Shown here piece by piece: positions 19,261 through 27,236 of a DNA stretch of 64,000 nt. Both the position numbers and the translations under genes were made by a program. Source of the DNA: Pseudomonas sp. ML96 (GTDB lineage: Bacteria > Pseudomonadota > Gammaproteobacteria > Pseudomonadales > Pseudomonadaceae); NCBI RefSeq assembly GCF_000761545.1, contig NZ_JPMY01000016.1, positions 1-64,000 of the forward strand. Reading direction: 5' to 3'. Position 1 is the first letter of the stretch, and every line of letters begins with the position of its first letter. The notes below the pieces were generated by a model. That model did no database searches, had not been told where the DNA came from, and was given only the letters and a program-made list of their open reading frames with translations.

Positions 19261-20588
19261 GGCTGAGCCTCCAGCATGGCTTCAGAGGGCTCGTCCTTGC
19301 CCTGCTCGCCGCGCAGGCGAGCGATGTCCCGCAGGTAGTGGCAACGGGCGTAGAGGAACACCGCGGCGGCGGCGATGCTGACCAGCGGCACCAGCTGGAA
19401 CGCAGTGTGCAGACCGAACAGGTCGGACAGCCGACCGGTGATGAACGGCCCCGGTGCCAGACCCAACAGGTTGTTGGCCAAGGTCAGGGTGGCAAACGCG
19501 GTGCCGTGCACCGAATAGTGGGTCAGGTTGGCCACCATGGCGCCGGACGGCCCGGTGGTGCCGGCGGCGATCAGCATCCCGGCGGCGATCAATAGCAGCT
19601 GCAGCGGCCCAGCCGACAGGGCGAAGGCCACGGACAGCAGCAGGCAGCTGCCCAGACAGTAGGCGATGGCCAGGGCGATCTTGCGCTCCGGGGCATTGCG
19701 GCACAGGCGGTCGCTGAGCATGCCGCAGAAGATCATGCCGGCGCCGCTGCACAGCACGATGATGCCGGCCAAAGCGCCGGCCTTGTCGGCGCCCATCTCG
19801 TAATAGCGATTCAGGTAGCTGGGCATCCACACGATCACAGTGCCGCCGACGAACAGCTGCAGGCCGCTGCCGACATAGGCGGCAATCACCGAGCGGCTGC
19901 AATACAGGGTGCGCAGCGGTCGGGCAGCCTTGTCTGCTGCCTGGCGCGCTGCATCGCTGAAGCGTTTGGGCGAGACCCGCGCCTCCTTCACCACCAACGG
20001 GTAGACCAGCGCCAGCAGGAGGCCGAACAGCGCCATGCCGACGAACGACCAGCGCCAGCCCAGGTGCTGGGCAATGGCGCCGCCCAGGGCCATGCCCAGC
20101 ACCGAGCCGAACATGCCGCCTGCCATGAAGGCGCCGGTCAGGGTGGCACGCATATGCTTGGGAAATACCGAGAGCACTACGGCAATGCCGACGCTGCCGT
20201 AGGCCGCCTCGCCCACGCCGACCAGGAAACGGGCGACGAACATGTGCTCGTACTGCTTGGCCAGACCGCAGCCGAGGGTGGCCAGGCTCCACAGGATGGC
20301 CATCAGGGTGAGGCTGCGCACCCGGCCGAAACGGTCGGCCAGCAGCGACAGGGGGAACGTCAGCAGGCCGACCATCAGCGCGACGATGCCGCTGAGCAGG
20401 CCGAGCTGGCTGTCGGACAGGGTCCACTCGCTCTTCAGCAGCGGGAACACGGCATTGAGTACCTGCCGCGACATGTAATCGGAGATCAGCAGGCCAAAGG
20501 TCAGGGCGAATACGACCCAGGCGTAACTGCGCGGAATGCCGGCGGAGGTATCGACCTCGTCGCCTGAGCTGCTGTGATGAAAGGCCAC
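19257..20588 (-). CDS. Major facilitator superfamily permease
   Basis: This 443-residue protein has 12 hydrophobic segments in two halves, the signature loop LADRFGRVRSL between helices 2 and 3 and an acidic/basic central loop. The pattern LLISDYMSRQVLNAVFPLL near the N-terminus fits the anion:cation symporter or related aromatic/organic acid permeases. The GTG start at 20588 follows AGGAGG at good spacing. It is probably the uptake system for the compound degraded by the surrounding TauD, DUF849 and CoA-transferase enzymes, which is an inference from operon position. Confidence 0.9.
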   Translation of the reverse strand: MAFHHSSSGDEVDTSAGIPRSYAWVVFALTFGLLISDYMSRQVLNAVFPLLKSEWTLSDSQLGLLSGIVALMVGLLTFPLSLLADRFGRVRSLTLMAILWSLATLGCGLAKQYEHMFVARFLVGVGEAAYGSVGIAVVLSVFPKHMRATLTGAFMAGGMFGSVLGMALGGAIAQHLGWRWSFVGMALFGLLLALVYPLVVKEARVSPKRFSDAARQAADKAARPLRTLYCSRSVIAAYVGSGLQLFVGGTVIVWMPSYLNRYYEMGADKAGALAGIIVLCSGAGMIFCGMLSDRLCRNAPERKIALAIAYCLGSCLLLSVAFALSAGPLQLLLIAAGMLIAAGTTGPSGAMVANLTHYSVHGTAFATLTLANNLLGLAPGPFITGRLSDLFGLHTAFQLVPLVSIAAAAVFLYARCHYLRDIARLRGEQGKDEPSEAMLEAQP

Positions 20589-20615
20589 TGCTGCCTCCTC
20601 GTTCTGTACTGCTAG

Positions 20616-20623
20616 TTATTGTT
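20616..20623 (-). promoter_or_regulatory. Candidate Crc/Hfq site in the MFS leader
   Basis: AACAATAA on the coding strand lies 28 bases upstream of the GTG at 20588, just ahead of the AGGAGG. It matches the AAnAAnAA word seen at several other starts in the window. Confidence 0.4.
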
Positions 20624-20646
20624 GTAGGTCGTTTTCGACGACTCTC

Positions 20647-20746
20647 GGCAAAGACCTCCCGAGCGGCCCGGTGGGGTCGTCGTTGCCCCGCAGTCATCGC
20701 TGCCCGGATCGTGGCCGGTGCGCCGCCTGCGGTAGAGGTCTTTGCC
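20647..20746. repeat. 12-bp inverted repeat pair in the MFS-DUF849 spacer
   Basis: GGCAAAGACCTC at 20647-20658 is exactly reversed and complemented as GAGGTCTTTGCC at 20735-20746, 76 bases apart. The spacer between the DUF849 stop and the MFS start is 221 bases with no gene. Confidence 0.7.
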
Positions 20747-20769
20747 CAGCGTCCTCGCTGTCCACGGTA

Positions 20770-20803
20770 CGGCGGCCCCCGACCTGACCTGCGGGGGCCG
20801 CCG
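20770..20803 (-). terminator. Perfect 12-bp stem-loop downstream of the DUF849 gene
   Basis: CGGCGGCCCCCG and CGGGGGCCGCCG are perfectly complementary around a 10-base loop, seven bases after the DUF849 stop. No T-run follows on the minus strand, so it may stabilise the 3' end or attenuate transcription into the MFS gene rather than fully terminate. Confidence 0.55.
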
Positions 20804-20809
20804 GCATCC

Positions 20810-21865
20810 TCAGCCGTGCTTGCGCAGGAAGCCCTGCTGACCGCCCTTCGGATTCGGCGCGAAGCCGTTGGCGGCCAGGGTTTCTTCGACCGTGTCGTAG
20901 AACACGCCGATCTTGAGGATCTCGCGGGCTTCCTTGCCGTTGGCGACCGGGCGGCCGATCTCTTTGGCGATGCGCACCAGCTGCTCGATCTGCTCGACGG
21001 AAGTCATCTTGCGCGAGCGATCCTGGGTCCAGATGTTGTCCTCGATACCGCAGCGCACATGCAGGCCCATCGCCATGCCCATCACGTTGACCGGCAAGGT
21101 ATTGAGCATGGTGCTCTCCACCGTGAGCATGGTTCCGTCCGGGATGGCGCGCAGGAAGTTGGCCATGCTGTAGATATGCGGCTGGTCCATGCCACCGCCA
21201 ATCGCCACCCAGTTGCACACCAGCGGGCCCTTGTAGACGCCTCGACGGATCAGGCGCTCGACCGTCTCGTAGCTGTTGATGTTGTAGAACTGGAAGGCAC
21301 TCTGGATGCCGGCGGCGCTCAGACGTTTGACGTGCTCCTCGATGAAGCCCGGGCCGGACGGCACGATCATCTCGCGGTAGGCCTCGTAGGTATCGCTGCC
21401 CATGGACGTGCCGGTGTAGTCGCGCACATCCATCTGCTCGATGACGTTCATCTGCGTGGTGTTGACCGTCACCGTGACCTGGTCGGGCTTGGGATCGAGC
21501 TCGGCGAGCATGTGCCGGGTGTCGTCATGCAGCCACTTCGCGGCCGCGCCGTCTTCCGGCGGCGCGAAGGAGATGGAGCCGCCGACCTGAATGACCATGT
21601 CCGGCACCGCCTCGCGCACGCCGGCAATCAGTTCGTTGAACTTGGACAGGCGCTTGGAGCCCTTGCCGTCCAGCTCTCGCACGTGCAGGTGCAGTACCGA
21701 GGCGCCGGCTTCATAGCAGTCGACCGCCTTCTGGATCTGCTCTTCCATGGTTACCGGAATATCTTCCGGATAGTCCGAGGGGAACCATTCGGGGCCATAG
21801 GGGGCCGCGGTGATGACGAGTTTGTCCTGGTTTTCCGGGAAGAGAGAACCGTCGAGGAAGTTCAT
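20810..21865 (-). CDS. DUF849 beta-keto acid cleavage enzyme (BKACE)
   Basis: This 351-residue TIM-barrel protein belongs to the BKACE family (3-keto-5-aminohexanoate cleavage enzyme type), which uses acetyl-CoA and a beta-keto acid to give a new acyl-CoA and acetoacetate. The zinc ligands HLH are at residues 59-61 in ASVLHLHVRELDG, and VITAAPYGPE near the N-terminus is typical. At 351 residues it is longer than the usual 270-310. It is in one run with a TauD-like dioxygenase and a 3-oxoacid CoA transferase, which together could convert acetoacetate onward. The keto-acid substrate cannot be read from sequence. Confidence 0.9.
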   Translation of the reverse strand: MNFLDGSLFPENQDKLVITAAPYGPEWFPSDYPEDIPVTMEEQIQKAVDCYEAGASVLHLHVRELDGKGSKRLSKFNELIAGVREAVPDMVIQVGGSISFAPPEDGAAAKWLHDDTRHMLAELDPKPDQVTVTVNTTQMNVIEQMDVRDYTGTSMGSDTYEAYREMIVPSGPGFIEEHVKRLSAAGIQSAFQFYNINSYETVERLIRRGVYKGPLVCNWVAIGGGMDQPHIYSMANFLRAIPDGTMLTVESTMLNTLPVNVMGMAMGLHVRCGIEDNIWTQDRSRKMTSVEQIEQLVRIAKEIGRPVANGKEAREILKIGVFYDTVEETLAANGFAPNPKGGQQGFLRKHG

Positions 21866-21917
21866 GCCTGTTGCCTCAAATATTTATTAGTAGATGGCGC
21901 GGATGGGATGTTTCGAC

Positions 21918-22766
21918 TCAGAAGGTCTTGTCGCCGATGATGCCGGCGCGCTCCATCTTGCGATGGCACGGCGGGTAATCCATGACCGCGTAGTGCTGAG
22001 TGCTGCGGTTGTCCCAGATCGCCACGCTGTTGGGTTTCCAGCGCCAGCGCACCTGGTATTCCGGGATGTAGGCCTGGCTGACCAGATAGCGCAGCAGATC
22101 ACTGCCACCCATGCTGTAGTCCTGGCCGTAGCGCACGTGCTCCGGGGTGTGGAAGTTGGTCAGGTGGGTAGCGAAGGCGTTGACGAACAGCACCTTCTCG
22201 CCGGTCTCCGGATGGGTGCGCACCACTGGATGCTCGGCATCCGGGAACTGCGCCTTGAGCGCCAGGCGCTTCTCGATCGGCATGGCCGCGCCGAAGCTAG
22301 CCTCGATGCTATGGCGCGCGCGCAGGCCGGCGATGCGTTGCTTCACCTCTTCCGGCAGCTTCTCGTAGGCCAGTGCCATATTCGCCCACATGGTGTCGCC
22401 GCCCACCGGCGGGCATTCCACGCAGCGCAGAACGCAGCCCATCGGCGGCGCCTCGCGCCAGGTGGCGTCGGTGTGCCAGGCATTCTCGTAGCGGTCGTTG
22501 GGTGCGTCCGGCGACTTGTAGATGCGCACCAGGCCTGGGTGCTCCGGATCGCTGCCAGCCACCGGATGATCCTCCAGCTCGCCGAAACGACGGGCGAAAG
22601 CCACATGCTCGGCGCGGCTGATGTCCTGATCACGCAGGAACAGCACCTTGTGTTGCAGCAGCAGCGCCTTGATCTCGGCGAACAGGCCGTCGTCACGGGA
22701 TGCATCGCCCAGGCTGACGCCGCTCAGCTCGGCGCCGATGGCGCAGGTCAGTTGTTCGACTCGCAT
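21918..22766 (-). CDS. TauD/TfdA-family Fe(II)/2-oxoglutarate dioxygenase
   Basis: This 282-residue enzyme has the 2-His-1-Asp facial triad: H98 and D100 in ENAWHTDATWREAPP and the distal H258 in STQHYAVMDY. The segments HPVVRTHPETGEKVLFVN and AIWDNRSTQH are typical of TauD, AtsK and related sulfonate/sulfate ester dioxygenases. The start follows GAGGAGG. A UPF0324 (sulfate-exporter-type) gene in the same operon supports release of sulfite or an aldehyde from a sulfur ester, but TauD relatives also act on carboxylates and ethers, so the substrate is open. Confidence 0.9.
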   Translation of the reverse strand: MRVEQLTCAIGAELSGVSLGDASRDDGLFAEIKALLLQHKVLFLRDQDISRAEHVAFARRFGELEDHPVAGSDPEHPGLVRIYKSPDAPNDRYENAWHTDATWREAPPMGCVLRCVECPPVGGDTMWANMALAYEKLPEEVKQRIAGLRARHSIEASFGAAMPIEKRLALKAQFPDAEHPVVRTHPETGEKVLFVNAFATHLTNFHTPEHVRYGQDYSMGGSDLLRYLVSQAYIPEYQVRWRWKPNSVAIWDNRSTQHYAVMDYPPCHRKMERAGIIGDKTF

Positions 22767-22776
22767 GGCGGCCTCC

Positions 22777-23757
22777 TCAGATGACGAAGATCGACGAACC
22801 GGTGGTCTTGCGCGACTCCAGGTCGCGATGCGCCTGCACCGCGTCCTGCAGGGCGTAGTGCTGGTTGATCTCGATACGGATCAGGCCGCTGCCAACCAGG
22901 CCGAACAGCTCCTCGGCCAGCTCTGCCTTCTCCTGCGGATCGGCGATGTAATCGGCCAGCGCCGGACGGGTCATGTATAGCGAGCCCTTCATGGCCAGCA
23001 GCTGCGGATTGAAACCCTCGATCGGGCCGGAAGCGGTGCCGACGCAGACCAGCATGCCGCGGCGCTTGAGCGAATCCAGCGAACCCATGAAGGTGTCCTT
23101 GCCGACACTGTCGAACACCACGTCGACGCCACGCCCGCCAGTGAGCTGGCGCACGCGCTGGGCCACGTCCTCGTGGCTGTAGTCGATCACGTGGTCGCAG
23201 CCGTGAGCGCGCGCCACCTCGGCCTTGGCCGCGCTGGACACAGTGCCGATCACGGTGAGGCCGAGCAGCTTGGCCCACTGCGAGACGATCAGGCCGACGC
23301 CACCAGCGGCGGCGTGCAGCAGAATGCTGTCGCCCTCGCGGAAGGTGCGGATCTTCCTCATCAGGTAAGCCGAGGTCAGGCCACGCATGGTCATGGCCGC
23401 GGCCGTCTCGAAGGCGATGGTTTCCGGTAGCTTGATCAGCGGCGCGGCCGGAATCAGGCGTTCGGTGCTGTAGGCCCCGAGGGTATTGATGAAACCGGTG
23501 TAGGTGACGCGATCCCCCACCGCCACATTGCTCACGCCCTCCCCCAGCGCCACCACCACACCAGCCGCCTCGACGCCGATACCGTTGGGCAGCGGGATCG
23601 GGTAGGTGCCGTTGCGGAAGTAGGTATCGGCATAGTTCAGGCCGACGGCCACGTGGCGAATGCGCACCTGCCCCGGGCCGGGGTCGCCGACCTCGACGTC
23701 CTCGTAGCGCAGTACCTCGGGACCCCCGGTCTCATAAAAGCGGACGGCTTTTGCCAT
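22777..23757 (-). CDS. Quinone oxidoreductase-like MDR protein
   Basis: This 326-residue medium-chain reductase resembles NADPH:quinone oxidoreductase (QorA). It has the N-terminal GroES-like domain (VGLNYADTYFRNGTYP) and a Rossmann segment LLHAAAGGVGLIVSQWAKLL. The zinc ligands of alcohol dehydrogenases are absent, as usual for this group. The ATG at 23757 follows GGAGAA. It is the first gene of the long minus-strand operon and lies just below the 21-bp-spaced repeats that look like an AraC-type operator. It could reduce an enone or quinone intermediate. Confidence 0.9.
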   Translation of the reverse strand: MAKAVRFYETGGPEVLRYEDVEVGDPGPGQVRIRHVAVGLNYADTYFRNGTYPIPLPNGIGVEAAGVVVALGEGVSNVAVGDRVTYTGFINTLGAYSTERLIPAAPLIKLPETIAFETAAAMTMRGLTSAYLMRKIRTFREGDSILLHAAAGGVGLIVSQWAKLLGLTVIGTVSSAAKAEVARAHGCDHVIDYSHEDVAQRVRQLTGGRGVDVVFDSVGKDTFMGSLDSLKRRGMLVCVGTASGPIEGFNPQLLAMKGSLYMTRPALADYIADPQEKAELAEELFGLVGSGLIRIEINQHYALQDAVQAHRDLESRKTTGSSIFVI

Positions 23758-23819
23758 GCCTGTTCTCCAGTCTTGTAATAAGGCGTGAGCGGACTGTAGA
23801 ACCGGCCTCCGAGGGGTGC

Positions 23820-23856
23820 TTCTCATCGCACGACAGCGGCTTTTCATTTCATGACA
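23820..23856. promoter_or_regulatory. Candidate AraC-family operator upstream of the catabolic operon
   Basis: TTCTCATCGCACGACA at 23820 and TTTTCATTTCATGACA at 23841 form an imperfect direct repeat with a 21-base period, about two helical turns, as expected for AraC-type dimers. The second copy is identical to 13992-14007. It lies 63-99 bases upstream of the quinone oxidoreductase start. Confidence 0.6.
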
Positions 23857-23942
23857 TCAAGGTGCGGGACGCTGCCTACGGTGGACATGCGTCGTCACCA
23901 GCCGCAGCAAAAACAGCGACCAATGCAGTTCGAAGTCATTGA

Positions 23943-23974
23943 GTAAACAAGGTCAGCTTTCAAGACCTGTTTAC
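23943..23974. repeat. Imperfect inverted repeat at the edge of the recombinase remnant
   Basis: GTAAACAAGGTC and GACCTGTTTAC pair with one bulged A around a nine-base loop. Its right arm ends where homology to the intact recombinase begins, so it may be part of an old recombination junction. No T-run follows. Confidence 0.5.
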
Positions 23975-24165
23975 AGATTGGGTGCAATCGAGTGGCCTTG
24001 ACCCGGCCATGTATGGCACCCACGCGATGAGGCGTACAAGGTCAGCACAGGACGAAGAACCTGCAGGTAATCAATTGCTCCTCGGCCATGCAAAGCGGAA
24101 AAGCACCGCTCGTTAACTCGGCATCGAGATCGGCGACACCTTGGTGAAGGCGAAACAGACCGGAG
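23972..24165 (+). pseudogene. Decayed tyrosine recombinase, C-terminal fragment
   Basis: About 190 bases match, with substitutions and small deletions, the 3' third of the intact recombinase gene at 41822-42442. Shared words include TGGCCTTGA, ATGTATGGCAC, ATGAGGCG and AGGACGAAGAACCT, followed by recognisable LLGH and GIEV regions. The frame is broken by stops and indels, and nothing of the 5' two thirds is visible. It is a relic of a past insertion between the quinone oxidoreductase operon and the alkylsulfatase genes. The rest of the 565-base spacer holds the AraC-type repeat, a terminator and nothing else I recognise. Confidence 0.75.
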
Positions 24166-24256
24166 CAAGCAAAAGGGGGAGCTAAGAGTAGGAAAAGTTC
24201 GGGTTATAGGCACATCGGCACTCAGTCAAACGCACCGCTGGGTATCGCACTTCCCC

Positions 24257-24297
24257 TAGAAAAAGCAAGCCACCGGCGCATGCCGATGACTTGCTTT
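24257..24297 (-). terminator. Rho-independent terminator of the alkylsulfatase gene
   Basis: On the minus strand AAAGCAAG and CTTGCTTT close a stem with an inner GGC/GCC pair and a short loop, followed by TTTTTC. It begins 26 bases after the sulfatase stop. Confidence 0.75.
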
Positions 24298-24322
24298 GAT
24301 GCATCCGGCATCAGTAGGAGCA

Positions 24323-26344
24323 TTAGGGGGTGACGATGTTGAACCAGAAGTCGAAGCTGTCCATGTAGCTCATCAGCTCCTCCAGTTTTCCCTCTGTGCC
24401 CTGGACCTTGATCGCGCCCGAGCTTTCCGCGTCTTTCAGCGTTGTCTCCTTGAGCATGATCTTGTTCAGGGTGTCGCGGGTCAGGGTGATGGTCGCGTCG
24501 GCGTCCTTCGACTGCATGCCCTCGGTGTGGTTGAGCACGCCGTTGACCATCTCCAGCACGTACTTCTGCTTCAGGTCGGTGAAGTCGAAGTTGAGGGTGA
24601 TGTGCTTGTCTTCAACCTCCGGCCCTTTCAGGCGCATGGCCAGGTAGTCGAAGAACAGGTCCAGGTCCATGGCCTTGACGGTGTCGGGGCTGGCGGTGTC
24701 CGGAGTCGGCAGTTTCTGCACGCCATTGCGCAGCTCCTGCGCACCGGTCAGGTAGAAGTTGCGCCACGGGCCACTCTCGGCCTGGTAGCCCAGCTGCTCC
24801 AGCGCATCGGCCTGCAGGTTCTTCGCCGCCTGGTTGCTTGGGTCGGCGAACACCACGTGGTTGACCACCTCTGCCACCCAGCGGAAGTCACCCTTGTCGT
24901 AGTACTCCTTGGCTTTGCTCAGCACCGCATCGGCGCCGCCCATCATGTCGACGTAGCGCTTGGCACCTTCCTCCGGTGGCAGCTCGTTGAGGGTGGCGGG
25001 GTTGCCGATGAACCAGCCCAGGTGCAGCACATAGGTGGCTTTGACGTTGTGGTTCAACGAGCCGTAGTAGCCACGGTTGGAGAAGCGCGTGGCAATGTCT
25101 TTCGGCAGTTTCACCTGCTCGCCGATCTCGGTCATGGTGTAACCCTTGTTCGCCAGGCGCAGGGTCTCGTCGTTGATGAAGCGGTACATGTCGCGCTGCG
25201 ACGACAGCTGATCCTTGACCTCCTGGTTACCCCAGACCGGCCAGTGGTGCATGGCGTACATCACCTGCACATCGTCGCCCCACAGCTTCAGCGCCTCGTT
25301 GAGGTACTTGGACCAGGGCAGCGGCTCGCGGATCTTCGCACCGCGCAGCGAGTAGGTGTTGTGCAGGGTGTGGGTGGAGTCTTCGGCCGTGTTCAGGGCC
25401 TTCAGCTCCTTGATGTAATAGAGCATCTCGGCCGGCGCCTCGCTGCCCGGCGCGTAGAGGAACTCGTAGTTGAGCCCGTCGATCACGTGTTTCTCGCCGG
25501 TTTTCTGGATGATGTCGGTCGGCGGAATCAGGGTCACGGTGCCGGCGGAGGTGGTGGTGCCGAGGCCGGCGCCCAGCTGGCCGGTCTCATTCGGCGGCAG
25601 CAGGTTGCCGTACATGTAGCTGGCACGGCGGCTCATGGCGGTGCCGGCCATGACGTTCTCGGCGACCGCATGCTCGAGGAAGCCCAGCGGGGCATAGATC
25701 TTGACCTTGCCGGAGGTGACGTCGGCCTCGTCCACCACGCCGCGCACGCCACCGTAGTGGTCGACGTGGCTGTGGGTGTAGATCACCGCCACCACGGGCT
25801 TCTTCGGCCGATGCTTGAAGTACAGATCGAGGGCTGCCTTGGCGGTTTCGCTGGAGATCAGCGGGTCCATGACGGTGATGCCGGACTTGCCTTCGACGAT
25901 GGTCATGTTCGACAGGTCGTAGTTACGCACCTGATAGAGACCCTCGGTGACCTTGAACAGGCCGGAGATGTTGATCAGCTGCGACTGGCGCCACAGGCTG
26001 GGGTTGGTGGTGTCGGGGGCGGCCTGACCTTCCTTGATGAAGTTGTACTTGGCCGGGTCCCAGATCATGTTGCCCTTGGCGCCCTTGATCGGCTCCGCTG
26101 GTAGCGGCGCGATAAAGCCCTTGTGCGCCAGCTCGAACGAGGTTTGATCGGCGAATGGCAGTTCCTTGAGCAGGGCATCGTTGGCCGCCTTGGTAGCTGC
26201 GGTGGCCGGTTTCGGTGCTTCCGCCGCCCAGCTCTGGGCGCTGACCGAGATGGCTGCCGCCAGCAGGAACGAGGAACTGAACTTCCACAGTCCTGCGGAT
26301 GCCTGACGAGCCTTCAGCGTCGACGTTTGAGTGATCACTTTCAT
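24323..26344 (-). CDS. SdsA-like alkylsulfatase (MBL fold)
   Basis: This 673-residue exported enzyme resembles SdsA1, a zinc metallo-beta-lactamase-fold sulfatase hydrolysing primary alkyl sulfates. A signal peptide ends near SWAAEA (about residue 41). The zinc motif is THSHVDHYGG (H191, H193, D195, H196); a dimerisation domain follows, and the C-terminal ~120 residues look like an SCP2-like domain that would hold the alkyl chain. The ATG at 26344 follows AAGGAGC; a longer frame upstream is spacer. The length is close to SdsA1. The next upstream same-strand genes encode a DUF3313 lipoprotein and a FadL-type porin, consistent with uptake of surfactant-like substrates. Confidence 0.92.
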   Translation of the reverse strand: MKVITQTSTLKARQASAGLWKFSSSFLLAAAISVSAQSWAAEAPKPATAATKAANDALLKELPFADQTSFELAHKGFIAPLPAEPIKGAKGNMIWDPAKYNFIKEGQAAPDTTNPSLWRQSQLINISGLFKVTEGLYQVRNYDLSNMTIVEGKSGITVMDPLISSETAKAALDLYFKHRPKKPVVAVIYTHSHVDHYGGVRGVVDEADVTSGKVKIYAPLGFLEHAVAENVMAGTAMSRRASYMYGNLLPPNETGQLGAGLGTTTSAGTVTLIPPTDIIQKTGEKHVIDGLNYEFLYAPGSEAPAEMLYYIKELKALNTAEDSTHTLHNTYSLRGAKIREPLPWSKYLNEALKLWGDDVQVMYAMHHWPVWGNQEVKDQLSSQRDMYRFINDETLRLANKGYTMTEIGEQVKLPKDIATRFSNRGYYGSLNHNVKATYVLHLGWFIGNPATLNELPPEEGAKRYVDMMGGADAVLSKAKEYYDKGDFRWVAEVVNHVVFADPSNQAAKNLQADALEQLGYQAESGPWRNFYLTGAQELRNGVQKLPTPDTASPDTVKAMDLDLFFDYLAMRLKGPEVEDKHITLNFDFTDLKQKYVLEMVNGVLNHTEGMQSKDADATITLTRDTLNKIMLKETTLKDAESSGAIKVQGTEGKLEELMSYMDSFDFWFNIVTP

Positions 26345-26497
26345 TGCAAGCTCCTTCTCTCTTGATCCGCCGTACCTGTCCAGGCAACTGCCAGCAGTAG
26401 TAATGGTGTTCCCCCACCCCCAGAGATTCTTCCGACCTGCATTCCGATGGCAGCACCTAGCGAACGGCACGACAGGCGCTGCACACCAGCTCTCTAA

Positions 26498-27166
26498 TTA
26501 TTTCTTCAGCGCTTCGAACGAATGGACCATGTCGCGCGCCCAGCCATCGAGCACGGCCTTGGTGTCGTTAGCGGTCATCACCTGGGCCGAGTTATCGAGG
26601 TCGGCACCGGCGCCTTTGCGTACCACCTGGGCGACCACTTCCTTGCTGCTGCCGTCGATGAATGCCGCTTCGGTGGCGATGCTGGTGTCCTGGTCACGGA
26701 TGCCGGTGGCGGTGCTGACGCCGGCGGCCAGCAGGGCAATCGGGATGACCTCGTATGGGCGCAAGCCCTTGGTCGAGGCGCTGACCGCAGTGATCGCCGG
26801 CCGCACCACGAGCACACCCTGGCCCGGTGCTTTGGCCAGCGGCAGCACTTTGGAGAACTGGGTTTTCAGTACCGAGTCGTAGTAGTTGGTGATGCCCTGC
26901 AGCGTGCTCTGCGGAATCTTCTCGGTCGGCTGCGGCTTCGGATAGAGCTGGCTCGGCTCGATGTAGACGCTGGTGAATTCGTTGACGTCCACTCCCGGTT
27001 TGATCCAGCGCATCACGGGGGCGCCGGAGGGTGACTTAGCCTCCTCCAGCGGCTTGTAGTCCTGGAGGAAGCCCGAGTAGTCCTCGGAATCCACATACTT
27101 GCTGGCGCAACCTGCGACCCCCAGAGTGGCAAGGCACAAAGCGAGCGCTATTGGCTTCAACGTCAT
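26498..27166 (-). CDS. DUF3313 lipoprotein
   Basis: This 222-residue protein has a lipoprotein signal with lipobox GVAGC (Cys about residue 20). The DUF3313 region covers most of the rest, including YSGFLQDYKPLEE at the start of the mature part and a VRPAITAVSAS segment. DUF3313 has no known function. The ATG at 27166 follows AGGAGC. It lies 70 bases downstream of the FadL-type gene and 153 upstream of the alkylsulfatase gene on the same strand. No Asp at +2 is seen (CAS), so outer-membrane sorting is likely. Confidence 0.85.
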   Translation of the reverse strand: MTLKPIALALCLATLGVAGCASKYVDSEDYSGFLQDYKPLEEAKSPSGAPVMRWIKPGVDVNEFTSVYIEPSQLYPKPQPTEKIPQSTLQGITNYYDSVLKTQFSKVLPLAKAPGQGVLVVRPAITAVSASTKGLRPYEVIPIALLAAGVSTATGIRDQDTSIATEAAFIDGSSKEVVAQVVRKGAGADLDNSAQVMTANDTKAVLDGWARDMVHSFEALKK

Positions 27167-27236
27167 GGTGATGCTCCTGCTGAACAATGTTGCTGAGTGT
27201 TGGTAGTTGTTTTCTGGTTTGCGGTGTTTAGCGACT

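Noticed and set aside
16047..23757. Calling the operon carnitine catabolism because DUF849 and a CoA transferase co-occur
   Set aside because: No carnitine dehydrogenase, thioesterase or betaine genes are present and the AraC protein is not of the CdhR amidase-like type.
24296..26104. A 600-codon plus-strand frame over the alkylsulfatase gene
   Set aside because: Antisense to a gene with intact zinc-binding motifs, signal peptide and terminator.
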